A stretch of DNA of 64,000 nucleotides from Latrodectus hesperus (lineage: Eukaryota; Arthropoda; Arachnida; Araneae; Theridiidae). The translations under genes were made by a program, and so were the position numbers. The stretch covers positions 24,052,207 to 24,116,206 of the forward strand of contig CM075857.1 in the NCBI GenBank assembly GCA_037975125.1, in the 5' to 3' direction. Under the pieces are notes generated by a model that made no database searches, was not told the origin of the DNA, and saw nothing but the letters and a program-made list of their open reading frames with translations. This document shows, in pieces, positions 40,621 to 53,443 of this stretch; position 1 is the first letter of the stretch; the number at the start of each line of letters is the position of its first letter.

Positions 40621-43600
40621 AATAAACATAATGGATATAGCTTAAGTTCTAATAATCAAATACTATAACAGTTTTCTTAACAAAAACAATTATGTGTAAC
40701 AATTATTACAGTTAATTTGTAATTGGATATGTGCAGTGTGCGTAAGTGAAATAAAATGTTCCTTTATATATAACTATATACTATTAATTGCAGTAAAAAT
40801 ATTTTAAAATTTACATATTTAAGCTGATATTTTACATACAATACAAATTTAGCATAGAAATTTCAGCTTATTGTTAAATTTCATAATAGTTCATAAAATT
40901 TACACATTTTTTCAATCACTAAAAATACATTCAAATTTTATCCAATTTCTAGACAATTTGTATTACAGATTAGAAATTTTTTATAATTTATACAAGTATT
41001 TAATAAGGATATGTATGAATTAAAATTAATTTATACTATATTTTCACTTTGAAAGACTAGAGTTTCTTAGAAAATTGTAATACAAAAAATTAATGATTAA
41101 AATTATTAATGAAGTATGATAATATACATTATATATTCAAAAATGAAAACTAAATTTGATTTGAAGGAGATATAAATCATAATTTTTGATTGAGATCTAT
41201 AAATGGTTTAATATTTCCAATGGTATATTATAAAAAATCGTGACTGGAATTTTTTAAATAAAACCTTTTTACAAAGCAATTAAAACTATGTAATTCTTTA
41301 AATGATTACTTAAGTGATACTTAAGGTAGGAAAAAAATAGTGAATTTGTTTTTAATATTAAAAATCTATACAGAAATCAATATCATTGAAAAATTGAATA
41401 ATAACTTTTGAATTTTAATATTAGTATTCTCTATATGAAAAATATGTGTTCCTTAGAAAGATCTTTTATCACTGTTAATAAAAAATATAATTGATATGAT
41501 TTGTTTCTTATTTGGTCAAAAATTTATATTTTATTATATGATAAACTGATTTTCATATACAATCAGTTAAATGCGTTTAAAGTCGTTGAAACTTCTAAAC
41601 ATGAAAATTTTAAATGTTTAGATATAATTTCTATATAATTGGACTGTGAATATAAATTCATATAAAATAAATTCAAATTGAGAATACACTTTTCTACACG
41701 CTGAACGCGAAACTTTTGTTATACAAACATCTCTTCCATAAGTAAACAAATATTAACACTACTGGATTCATAAACATCTTATAAATTTAAAATTCAAGAA
41801 TGATAAGAAATAATGTATATAAGTAAATCACACAAAGAAAAGTTTCATTACAATTTAAACGTCTAGATTATTTTTTTTAATATTTTACAGGAGAATAAAT
41901 AATGAAAATCAAAAATCTTGGTTTCATAGAAACCTTCGAAAATTATATAACAACACAAGAGATTTTTAATAATAGAATTACAAATAAATTAGAATTTATA
42001 AACATCGAAAAATTATTAAATTATGAATGAGAAGTAGATAATGTACAATACCAAATTCAACAAACATTAATAAATAATAAGAAATGCTAGTAAATAAATC
42101 ACTTAAATATTAAAAAAAATGGTTTAACATTTGATACTTAAAATGCGATAAACATTAATACTTTCCTAATTAATACTTTCATAATATTATTGTGAAAACA
42201 CAGAATAATTTAATTGCAACCTTAAGTATTGCTTTTTATTTTAGTTAAATTTAATATTCATTTAAACAAGGAACATATAACAAAATATAAGGCTAATATA
42301 AATCGTATTTGTATTTTACATTTATTCATATGTATTTTTAATATATCCATTAATTTATTAAATATTCAATTAAAAGTTTTTCAATTTATTAAATATTAAT
42401 AACTGCCTACAATAAAGTAATTATCAATTGCTTTATGAGTATTATTTGAAACGATGAAAATACTTGATGGTCAAAGTTATCTTTCTTTGTAATGTTTCAC
42501 AAAACCTCATTTTGTTTTCAACGATCTGCCCAGAAAGTTAAAATAGCAATTATATATTTCGGGAAAAGCCACAATTCAGAGAATTTAATTCATATTTGAC
42601 GGTCAGTACATTATGTACAATTTAACACTAAAATTAAAGTAAAATTTCATATTATTTTTGCATTCTAATAATAAAATAACATTTTATAATGCCGTATTGT
42701 AATTATTGAGGGAAATTTATCAAAATGAGTTAGAGAACTTGGACAAAAAATCATATACACATAGTTTATAAATTTGTTAAAAATAGATATAATATTTAAC
42801 TCATAAATTCTCTAGCAAACATAGCAGGAAAAAAATTACAATACTTATATACGCGAACATGATCTTAAGTTATATTTCATATTTGACATTCATATTTATG
42901 CAAAATGAAATCACGATATGATTTCAGTTTCCTTTATTTATTATTTTTCAAGTCATAAAAGTGACATTTTTAAAATACATGGGATTGTATTGAAACAGCC
43001 ATCAACCAAGTACTTTCCACTTGGATTTGAGTAATTGGTTTCATATAATGTTTCAAAGCAATACCATTTATGTCAATAAAATAAAATATTAATGCAGGAG
43101 AGAGTTTGAGTTTGTATAGCTTGAAAATTTGCCTTAGAATTTTCCCAATAGATTGGAATGCATAACGGGAATTGAAAAGACAATGCAAAGCCTTGATAAA
43201 AGAAATAATTAAACATTTTTATGTATTAATAATAATATATAAGTGTGGCTATACAAATAATTAAATATAATTAAAATGAAAGAGGCATCTATTTCACTAT
43301 GATACGCCTTGCTTTGTTTTCGTCACATTTCTAGTATTTTACATTTTATGTTCTATGGAGTTTACATATAAAACATGAATATCAGTCTTATCAAATAATT
43401 AAAATATCAATCATCTTTACTATTTTAAGAAAATAAATTTATTCCGGTGTATCGTACTCTATAAAAACATAATCAACAGAAATATGAATGTAAATGAAAT
43501 AACTGGTAAAAGTTTACTTACTGGTACCTCTTGATTGTTTTGACGCTAAGATAGGAACCAAAATGGGAATAACAAACCCCAAAAGTATGTAAGTTATGGC

Positions 43601-43854
43601 ACTAAAATACCAAGGTTATCTAAAATTAAATTTTATTGCCAATACTTATCGCCAAATCAAGTGTACCTTATTCTACACTCAAACCAAATAACTTTTCAAT
43701 ACAACTAAAGAATTTAAACAAGAGACTAGTATAGAAAATTGTGGAAAAAAGAATTTATACCCTGCATTATAATTGAAATATTACAGCTTTCTGGGCAGAT
43801 GCATTATTATCAAATTGACATTCATAATGATATTTATTAAAAAATCATGAGTAA

Positions 43855-44600
43855 TAATTGTACCCACGGAGAACCACCGCAGCCCAACAAGCAGTATCAC
43901 AGGATCTAGGATTGATAGACTGAAGGCTGAATTGTGGAGCGCGGTATAGAAAGGGGTTCCATTTAAATGTTAATCTCAATTAATTTTTAAGTGAACATCG
44001 ATTGAAATTTAGTACTTAATTTTGGCAACGTTAAAATATTAACGAAATAATTAGTCTCAGAAAAAGAAGCACTAAATTGCAGTTTAAATTCAAATATTTC
44101 ATAACTAAGTAATATACATTTTCAGAGGAATTTGTTCGAATCGAATTCATATTTATTAAATGTTACTAAGCTCTTCCATTGAATTCCAAATTATTCAAAA
44201 TATTAGAAACAATTTTTAAGTCTAGAAATATACAGCACTTGGCACAATCAGCCCAGTTCAGTTAGCGCACTATTCTAATTTAGATTAACGATTGCAATTT
44301 AGGGTTCACTCGCTCAGAAGGCGCATAAATTTCGTTAAAAAAATTTTTTTCCTCGCCAAATTTTCACCAATCTTTTGATTAGTAATTATAGCCAATTAGT
44401 AAATTATTATAGAATTTTTGCTTTTGTTTTCCAGCCATGGACATGCCGAGATATAGGAACACGCCGGAAATTTGTCCGCGTGACAGAAAAATAATGCACC
44501 TTCTATATAGCAGTTCAAATTCAGCGATTTAATCAGTAGCTTCAGTTAACGGGACGTAAGCACAGTTTGTGATGTTTAGCACCAATAAATGTGACTGTTG
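43855..44600. other. patches of higher GC, no identity
   Basis: Two patches (43860-43965 and 44260-44580) stand out from AT-rich DNA. In the second, TTTTGTTTTCCAG precedes an ATG at 44437 opening 32 codons (MDMPRYRNTPEICPRDRKIM...) to a stop. No homology recognised. Either a repeat remnant or an isolated exon; not called as a gene. Confidence 0.3.
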
Positions 44601-46513
44601 TAGTTTTTTTTTTCTTATCACATAGCTAAAAATATCTTTGTGTTTCAAGTAATAATTCGTATTACAAAATACTCCATTATCTTACACTGCATAAAAAATT
44701 ATCTGGAACTGATAAAAATATATGAAGAGAGTTGTTTCCACAAGACATAATGAATGAATTCCCTTCTAGCAAATGAATTTCTCTGCTGTCTGATGCACGT
44801 AGTCCTAAAAATACTTACATATAATGCTGTATAACAATAGTATATTAAAATTCTTAAATGAGTAATAGTTAAAACTGTCGAAGCTATTGATTAAATCGCC
44901 CGGTTGAGGCAGAGTGTTGCAGTATAGAGTAAGCAAAGTTAAAACTGAGCATGATTTTTACAAGTTAGAATCTTACACATGTGCAAGACTAAAGTGAAAC
45001 AAATCTGAACATTTAAAACACATTTCCTTCACAAAAGAACTCATAAAATGGCTACTTTACACATCCAGTAAGCTAATTGTACACGAATTATGTGAAATGT
45101 AAAAAATAAAATCCATAAATTTTTACCAGCGCAATATTAATTTATTATGTTAGTTTTCATACATTTTTTGATTACGCTTGCATTTTAACTTATTAATTGA
45201 TTCATTTATAAATTAGATACTGATATTGATATGCATATATTATAAATGTAATTTTTTTTTATTTCACATGAAAATGATATAATTATAATACGCTGTGTTT
45301 CTCTTCATTTTGAAGTGTTTTGTAATTTTATACTTTTCTAAGATGTTAATGAAAAATTACCAGCTTTTCATTGTTTAAGAATAATTTTTCCCTCTGCCAA
45401 ATTTCAGATTTTTCAGAAAGCTGTAGGTTTGAGCATCTAAAGGTATGATTTGATTTTAAAATGAACTCTATTTAAATATTTATTTTTATCTTCATAACAA
45501 TAAAATTAATCTTAATAATACATTATTTTTTTGACAATTTGGTATTTTATAATCTTATGTTTCACTCAAGCAAAAAATAATATCAAAGTGCTTGTTTTAT
45601 ATTGTTTCTAAGAAGAAAAATAGATATTTTATAACAAGCTATAATTTATTGTAGAAAGTGGTGTTAATGAGTATCCTTGTTTTCTTTTTAACATCAAAAA
45701 ATAAGTTTTGACATTTTTATCTGAATATTAATAAAATTAACTGTAGATATATTTCATAATATTATTTATTCTATATAAATAAAAAATATTTCTCGGAATA
45801 TGATAAATAATTTTAATGCCAAAATTTATTCAAGTTATTTTTTCTTAGACATTATTTCTTTTTCTTTATTTTATTGAAACTATAAAGAAGCTAATAAAAT
45901 AAAGTAAATGTTATGTATTTTATTTTTTTAATTTCCAAACATAATTTCTTAAATATTGAATATGATAGTCACGCAACGAAAATAATGTTAAATTTACATA
46001 AAAATCTAAAATATTATTAAAAATAATTCTTTTTCTAATAATTCTACTTTCTATTCTATATTATTTCTTACCAAACCATTAAATTTATTCTCACATTACG
46101 AACGCGAATATGAATTACAATTTACAAATGAAAGTGAATTTAAGTTATGTAATTTTGTAGATATGTTCAAACTGTGCGGAAAGTATACCTTTCTTTTTCT
46201 TAATGTGTGTTTTACATTTATACATTATTGAAATAACATTATTAAAATTCTGTAAATTTTTTAAAGAAATATTAAAATCTTTATTTTTTTTACTGATTTT
46301 GTAAATTAAATTTAAAGTCTGTTGAACGGTTTCAAAATTTTTAAAATTTAAAATTACCATACATTTAAATTATTAAAATTGACATTTTAAAATATATTTA
46401 TCGTTAATTTCTTTGCGTACGATTTGGAAAGCTGTTTTTTGGAAAAGCGTGTTGGCATTGAGGACAGGTTGGTTACTGTGTGCCTTGCGCGCGGTTCAAT
46501 TAGTGAACGAAAG

Positions 46514-46621
46514 ATGGCAGCACCAAAGCATTCATTTGCATCATTTTATCGACTCTGCGGTGCTATAACTAGAAACGACTACATCTATACCATATTTGAC
46601 CCTCACGAGGCACGATCTAAG
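46514..46621 (+). CDS. candidate first coding exon of an unknown gene
   Basis: An ATG in good context (GAAAG-ATG-G) opens 36 codons starting MAAPKHSFASFYRLCGAITR and ending FDPHEARSK at a consensus donor, AAG|GTAATG (GT at 46622-46623). The preceding 90 bases are unusually GC/CpG-rich (GCGCGCGG at 46489-46496), as expected for a 5' UTR or promoter. The RLCG...IFD spacing faintly recalls the first half of a ZAD-type zinc-binding domain of arthropod zinc-finger proteins, but only one of the usual cysteine pair is present. No second exon was found. If real, the gene would be transcribed rightward through or past alpha-catulin on the opposite strand. A repeat-derived fragment is an alternative: a similar GATGGCAGCACC string also occurs in SINE family A (about 917-928). 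Confidence 0.28.
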
Positions 46622-46982
46622 GTAATGCTTATCTTTACATGCACAGTGTTTTTATGAACAGAATCCATGAAATACTCATTACTGTTAGAAACAATGAAAA
46701 AATTTATTTTATTACAACCTGTTTTAGTTTTTAACTGTATAAAATGTATTCAGAATCATCAGGATATTATTTGATTTATCATTCAAAAAATTCACCAAAC
46801 AAAAAATAAAGAAAAGTAATGGGATCTCATTAAAGAAAGTAAATAAAAACTTTTATCTTATTAATAATTCATAACTTTCGAAACTTCCATTTTTATGACT
46901 TACTTCCTCTTCATAATCAAAACACACGTAGAAAAAATTTGCAGTAAAAAGTATTTTAACTAGAAATACAATAGGAAACAAA

Positions 46983-46988
46983 TTTATT
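46983..46988 (-). terminator. candidate poly(A) signal AATAAA for alpha-catulin
   Basis: TTTATT on the plus strand (AATAAA on the minus strand) is the first canonical hexamer I see downstream of the alpha-catulin stop, about 550 bp from it. A second lies at 46703-46708. In DNA this AT-rich the hexamer occurs often by chance, so only transcript ends would settle it. Confidence 0.3.
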
Positions 46989-47161
46989 TACTGTGAATGT
47001 AAAGAAAAAAAATTCACAATTCATAATTTTAAAATAAAATTAAAAAAGAATAAGTGATATTTTTGGTAAATATAGAAAAAAATTCTATCATAAAATGTCA
47101 GAACGTTAGAACATGATCAAGTAAATAATTTATGGAGAATATATCATATATTCCGGCTACG

Positions 47162-47298
47162 AATTAACTGATATTCTGATGCTAAATTAACTGATATTTT
47201 GGCGACAAATTAACTGATATTTTGGCGACAAATTAACTTATATTCTGGTGACAAATTAACTGATATTAGGGCAAAAAATTGACTGATAATGAAATTTT
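47162..47298 (+). repeat. 23-bp tandem repeat, ~6 copies, in the alpha-catulin 3' UTR
   Basis: AATTAACTGATATT-type unit starts at 47162, 47185, 47208, 47231, 47254 and 47277, exactly 23 bp apart, with GGCGAC or GGTGAC spacers. It lies 240 bp past the stop codon. Confidence 0.9.
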
Positions 47299-47537
47299 TG
47301 CTGGCATGGATTCTGCTCACGGTGCGTAAAGCAGGTGCTGTGTGCTCTAGGTGAGAAGTGTCCCTGCAACACTCTGCAAACGAAACGATCGTGGTTCAGG
47401 AGGGCTCCCTACAGAGGGGGGTAATGCTGCTGCCGTGTTTAGTTATCCCTTCGCTTTGAGCCGAGCAGTGTGAGGAATGAGACCCTGGTGGTCCTCCTGG
47501 GCTCGCTAGTGGCTCTCCGGGAGCCATTCCCTAATTG

Positions 47538-47678
47538 TCAAATGTTCGGATCGGATGAGCTCTGTATTCCTTTGGGGGGCATGCCTCCGTCTCCGTAGTC
47601 CTCCCCGCCGCCCTCACCCCGATTGTAAGGCGACATCAGGCGGGAGCGGTCGGAAGCCGAGCCGAAGTCCAGGTTGTA
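47538..47678 (-). CDS. CTNNAL1: alpha-catulin, terminal coding exon (46 codons plus stop)
   Basis: Last coding exon of the alpha-catulin gene. On the minus strand a pyrimidine-rich tract ends in TTTGCAG at 47679-47685, and the exon then reads YNLDFGSASDRSRLMSPYNR..., is Gly/Glu-rich in the middle, and ends SSSDPNI before TGA at 47538-47540. It joins in phase 0 to the preceding exon, which ends CATK, giving CATK-YNLDF. The family is a cytoplasmic vinculin/alpha-catenin relative that scaffolds Rho signalling and, in worms, ion-channel localisation. This segment is the disordered tail behind the last helical bundle, and no domain is expected in it. The exon is far richer in G+C than its AT-rich surroundings and than the three upstream exons. 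The plus-strand ORF drawn over it is a shadow. The tail sequence itself is poorly conserved in the family, so the call rests on splice phase, acceptor quality and the joint residues. Confidence 0.85.
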   Translation of the reverse strand, partial: YNLDFGSASDRSRLMSPYNRGEGGGEDYGDGGMPPKGIQSSSDPNI

Positions 47679-47756
47679 CTGCAAAGAGAAGAAAATACAC
47701 AAGAATAATCAAAAACCAAGAGACCTTACTTCTACGCTTTTTTAAAATATTAAAAT

Positions 47757-48470
47757 AACGTATTCATATTTATCAGCAGTGAAAATATTAACAAATACAA
47801 AACTATTTTGTCAGTAATTTCTTTGACAATGAAATAGCACATTCCTATTTGACTAGACTAAAACATTTCACAGCTTCTTATGATAATAATATTACGTGTG
47901 TTTTTTATATTTCACTGACACTGAAATATTCCAAAAGTTTTTAAAACAATAGAAGATTATATTTAAATCTGTCGCCACAAAAATTTCCACAAATTTTGAA
48001 AACAATAAAATAGAGCATTTCTGTTTGTCAGCTCAAAAAACTTCAACAATATTCTAAGACACTAAAACTATACATTCTTATTTATTAGCACTGAAAATTT
48101 ACGCAGATTTTTATAGGGCATCAATTTATTGTATTCTTATTTATAAATTTCCTAATTTTCGAAAGATTTCTATAGTAGTAAAGTAATACATTTGTATTTG
48201 TTGGCACTTAACTTTTCAACAACTTTCTGAATCAGTAAATTTTCTCATTCATATTTATTAATACCCAAATCTTCCATATATTTCCAAAATATTAATATAA
48301 TGCATTCATATTTATTAACACCCAAATCTTCCATATATTTCCAAAGTATCAATGTAATGCATTCATATTTATTAAGACCCAAATCTTCCATATATTTCCA
48401 AAGTATTAATATAATCATTCATATTTATCTCTCTTAGTACTTAAATTTTCAAACTAAATATTAAGTACAT
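47757..48470 (+). repeat. ~57-60-bp degenerate array with three recent copies
   Basis: A CATTCATATTTATTAGCACT-like motif followed by AAATTTTCC recurs at about 47760, 47840, 48014, 48072, 48133 and 48187. It then occurs at exact 57-bp spacing at 48247, 48304 and 48361, with a last partial copy at 48417. The array begins about 80 bp upstream of the terminal alpha-catulin exon acceptor. Confidence 0.82.
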
Positions 48471-49459
48471 TATACAAAACAATATAGGAATATGACTTAT
48501 TTAATAATATTTGTCAAGTAAATAAGCAACGACATCATATTAATTTCAACAGAATAATTTTCGTAAATGATAACGAATTAGTATTAAAGATTCAAATTAA
48601 AATTCTCGTTGAATTTTTCAATTAATTATTCATCACATGATTAATTTTTATATTGTAAATGAATATTAAAATAAAACGACTTAAATTAAAATTTTAAAAA
48701 CAATTTATTACAAAATACATTATAATGATAATTTTGTTTTAATTTAAAAATTATTTGAGAATTATTCAACATGATTAATATAAACAATTGTGAAAAATAT
48801 TTATTTAAAATTTAATAACTAAATATGCTTCGAAAAGTAAAAAGTTACAAAAATGAAGCAGGAAAATACAACTCTAAAAATTTATATTCAAACATACATA
48901 ATACTATATGATTAAATCTGTTGAAAAATTCTTTCAATTAATGCCTTAATTGCTGCTATAAGCCTGCTTTTTAAAAATGCAAAAAGATATTTATATTTTT
49001 AACTAAATCATATAAGGTAATAAAATAATGTTTTTAATTAAATATATTGAAATGGAAATCAAAGAAAGGATTACAATTTTAATGCTCTGAAAAATAAACT
49101 ATTTGGACATGCATTGCATATTTTTCACACACAATACTCTTTATAATAAACATTCAAAACAAATTAATTTTCACAAACTCCTTCAAAGTAATATGCACTT
49201 AATATCCAAGCACTAATGATATCTCAGCATTTTGCACCGATAACCATTAAGCAGATTAGCACTTAGCATTGTAGCAAAATTAATGATTGATTGTTGCGTT
49301 AAAAGATGCACAAATATTGCTAAAATTTTATGTATTTTGAAGGACGGGATTTTCAGAAACTGCTTACATTATCAATAAGTAAGATTAAAACTATTTAAAT
49401 GATTAAAAGTAATTATAATGTGAATATATATATGTATAATATATATAATATTATTATAT

Positions 49460-50600
<1,141 letters not shown>

Positions 50601-51319
50601 CAACTGCAAATAGAGCTTTTCAAAAATCATATGCAAGCTAGTGTTGTTATTGAATATCAATCAAAAACAAAACGTCCATTCATTTACTCTAACCAATGCT
50701 TCAGTTGAATCTTTGAGAAATGAGTTCCATTGAAAGTTTGAAAAATGAAATATTTAAACAGTACATTAAAAGATGAATTCATCACCGATTTCATTGAAAT
50801 GGGGTCGGGCATATAAATCTTTTTAATTATTTACATCACGGAAATTAGTTTTTAAAAAGAATATTTAAGTAAATTTAGCTCTGAAGATTAGTATCTCAAC
50901 CAAAACCAAAATCATAATACATCTTAATCAATTTCCTTTAAATGAAACTTTCCAAATAAAATATTTAAGCATTACAACACATTAAGAAGAATACAACACC
51001 AATTACATCTGAATATAATATGTCATATGAATTTTCTTATGTCTTTATAACACAAAATTCAGCAATCTTCCATTAAGAAAAAGCAGGCTGGTATTAGTAC
51101 TCTGAAGATGAGTTCAATCAGAACCGAAATTTTCATTCCAATTTTTCTTTGTCAGTGCCCTTCAATTGGAATATTGTTCCTTACAAATCAAAGGATGGTT
51201 TGTCTAATCATAAATTTCGATTTGCTTGAGAAGTATACATAATTTCATTCCTGTATAATGTCAATGGCATGTACCGATTGCTTAATGTAAGCAAGGATAC
51301 GTTTTTGTTACCTTCATTA

Positions 51320-51615
51320 TTTAAACATTGTTCACATCTTAGTAGCATATAATCTCGTTTATGTTGATAAAAAAGAACTGAGATACTAAAAGTAACAATG
51401 TTCTTCATTTTTTTCGGGCCAAAAAGTTTCAATTTTCTTCAAGTTCTACAAGTTTTTACAAGTAATCATGTCTAATCACATTCTTTAAGTAAACATTGTT
51501 CACATCTTAGAAGAATGTAATCTATTTCATGTTGACAAAAATGAACTCAGCTTCTAAGAATAATAATGTCCTTAATTTTCTTCGAGTCCAAAAGTTAGCA
51601 ATTTTTTTTCAAGAG
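51320..51615 (+). repeat. ~166-bp tandem duplication, diverged
   Basis: TAAACATTGTTCACATCTTA occurs at about 51322 and 51489. Both are followed by AG-AGCATATAATCT or AGAATGTAATCT, TTATGTTGATAAA or a variant, and a CTTCATTTTTTTCG/CTTAATTTTCTTCG segment. In the alpha-catulin last intron. Confidence 0.72.
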
Positions 51616-51680
51616 ATGAACAAACTCTTCTTAATTTCACATTAAAATTATTTTAGAGAACTTGCCTCCAACAGTCCGAG

Positions 51681-51712
51681 TTTTTTTTTTTTTTGTTTTT
51701 TTTTTTTTTTTC
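51681..51712. repeat. poly(T) run
   Basis: T runs broken by one G. On the minus strand, a poly(A) run; it could be the tail of a decayed minus-strand retrocopy, but nothing beside it supports that. Confidence 0.8.
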
Positions 51713-52325
51713 TTCTTAAATTTGGAAAACAATCAAAAAGTCTACAATTGCGGAATTTAAATTATGAAACTCATTTGTTTTACTTATTTTCCTCTATTTT
51801 AAGACTTATATGCGAAATCAAAATGTGAAACATAGATTACAAATGTAATTTTACCCTCTATTGCTACTATATTATATCATCCAAGTAAAATATACTTGAA
51901 GGAAATTGAAATCTGTCTCTAAATTTAATCAAAGATAATATTAAGTACTTTTTAATTTTTCTCAAGCCTTTTAAAGAAATCAAATGTTTAATGGCCAGTT
52001 AATTTTTAGGCAAATAGATCTGTAAAAATACAATATCTAAAGAAGATATGATTTTTTTTCAATCCCCCTACCCCAATGTTTTATAAACAATTCTTATTAA
52101 AAGTATATTTTACCAAATATTATATTGCTGTTATAGTAAACCATGTTTTTTTAAAAGCGCTGTTTGGAATAATTGAATTCAAATGGCGTTTACATTGAAA
52201 AATATTGATTGAATTTTCATTAAACGAAACATTTATAATTAAAATATGTAGCTCATAAACATTTGATAAAATTTCCAAATATTTGTATAATAATGAGGTA
52301 CGACATAACGTTAAACTTCTAATAC

Positions 52326-52409
52326 CTTTGTGGCGCAAACTAAGCAAGTTGTGACTACTTTGGAAATGGCATTCATAAGGTTTTTGGTCTCTTTTATGAC
52401 ATTGTCTAC
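52326..52409 (-). CDS. CTNNAL1: alpha-catulin, penultimate exon (28 codons)
   Basis: Internal exon of alpha-catulin encoding VDNVIKETKNLMN followed by AISKVVTTCLVCATK. Acceptor: TTCTTCCTTAG just upstream on the minus strand (AG at 52410-52411). Donor: AAG|GTATTA (GT at 52324-52325). It is 84 bp long with both junctions in phase 0. The residues form the last amphipathic helix of the C-terminal vinculin-type bundle, the equivalent of the 'ATEMLVHNAQNLM' helix of vinculin and of the 'NLMNAVV' helix of alpha-catenin. In recalled vertebrate alpha-catulin the same place carries a KVDK...K(T/S) helix. The run of V/I/L at helix spacing, with no stop in an AT-rich region, supports real coding sequence. 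Neighbouring introns are about 4.6 kb on each side. Confidence is high because three consecutive exons align in order to one protein. Confidence 0.92.
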
Positions 52410-52553
52410 CTAAGGAAGAAAATGAATTTTAATCAAAGCATGAAAAGAAAAATACATAAGAAGAACATTATAAAAATATTGTATATTATTCACAAATAAT
52501 ATAAAATAACCTTATTAAGCAAAGAGCAAGTTTAAACGTTGCTAAACAAAATA

Positions 52554-52807
52554 GGCACAGGTGCCGTCTAATCCAGAATGCCAAATTCTGGTATTGGCTA
52601 TTTTTTGGCGGAATTTATTATGTATCTGGCAACCTCGTTTTTATTACGTCATACATATGAAGACCGATAAGAATTATGCAGAAAATTCTATTTTGGTAAC
52701 CTTAATATTTACGTCATCTCGCACTTCATGATACGACATCTTGGCAACATTTCTTCATCACCAAAAAATTCAGAATTTGGAATCATGGATTATACGGCAC
52801 CTGTGCC
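52554..52807. mobile_element. MITE with 24-bp terminal inverted repeats (short copy)
   Basis: Begins GGCACAGGTGCCGT and ends ACGGCACCTGTGCC, a ~254-bp element with no coding capacity. Imperfect flanks ACAAAATA/ACACAATG (6 of 8 bases match) suggest an old 8-bp duplication. It shares ends and subterminal AAATTCTG...TTTTTGGCG words with the longer copy at 53444-54413. Lies in an alpha-catulin intron. Confidence 0.85.
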
Positions 52808-52889
52808 ACACAATGTTGTGAAATATAAAGTGGTGTTTCTTTCGTTACAGTTAATATCCCGAGAAATTCATTTTATTACGATTCCCATT

Positions 52890-53253
52890 GGTGTAAAATA
52901 TTCATGACGTCAGATAACGTTTCATTTACATCACATCGTATTGAGACGGTGTCATGAATCCGACTTAACGATGAATTTGCTGACTGCCTTCAAATCACAT
53001 TTTTCAAACAAGGCGAAGTTCACCACCAAATATATCAAAAAAGTGTCGAAATTAATTTTGTTAATAAAACGATTTCTTATTTAAGGATCAAGCATCGGTT
53101 TAAGAAGCCGTTTTCCATTGATTCAAGACATCAACACATGGAAAAATAGAGCAGCAGAAAAAGCAAAATCTAAAAGACAAGACAAAACATCCACTTTATA
53201 GTTAGTTTAATCGGCAAGGACGATTTAAATTTTTAAAAATTTCATTATTTAAT
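52890..53253 (+). repeat. dispersed repeat, copy 1 of an inverted pair
   Basis: Matches, in reverse complement, 22604-22970. Shared words include GTTTTCCATTGATTCAAG, ACATCCACTTTAT, GGCGAAGTTCACCA and GACGTCA versus GACATCA. The two copies are clearly diverged. It lies between the two MITEs. No terminal repeats or coding motif seen. Confidence 0.82.
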
Positions 53254-53443
53254 AAAAGGTTTGGTTTGGTTAAGTGATGACAAAAAACTGTTTGGGAGCT
53301 TTATGCTCATAGGGTTATAGCTCGCATTGAGTAAAAATAAATTTTTATTTAAAAAAAAGAAAAAAAAACACACACGCACAAATAAAAAATATTCTTTCAA
53401 AGACCATTTAATAAAATTCTAAATTAATAATATCAATATTTGT

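Larger units (their letters stand above)
38664..46420. other. gene-free AT-rich DNA
   Basis: Apart from the degenerate repeat at 40160-40620 and the patches at 43855-44600, no exon or element is recognised across about 7.7 kb. It lies beyond the 3' end of alpha-catulin. Confidence 0.45.
46983..47537 (-). other. alpha-catulin 3' UTR (approximate)
   Basis: Sequence after the TGA at 47538. The first ~240 bases (47300-47537) are GC-rich and unlike the intergenic DNA. A 23-bp tandem array follows at 47162-47298, then AT-rich DNA to a candidate polyadenylation signal near 46983. The GC-rich tract has no open frame worth calling and no tRNA-like boxes. The 3' limit is inferred only from that signal. 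Confidence 0.45.

Noticed and set aside
43524..43547. Possible 24-bp minus-strand microexon between TCTTAG and GTAAGT
   Set aside because: I considered it as the exon after CATK, but the exon at 47538-47678 continues the protein in phase with a stop, so this is not needed.
47555..47758. Plus-strand 67-codon ORF rich in Arg/Pro
   Set aside because: It is the shadow of the alpha-catulin terminal exon on the opposite strand, whose splice phase and YNLDF joint fit better.
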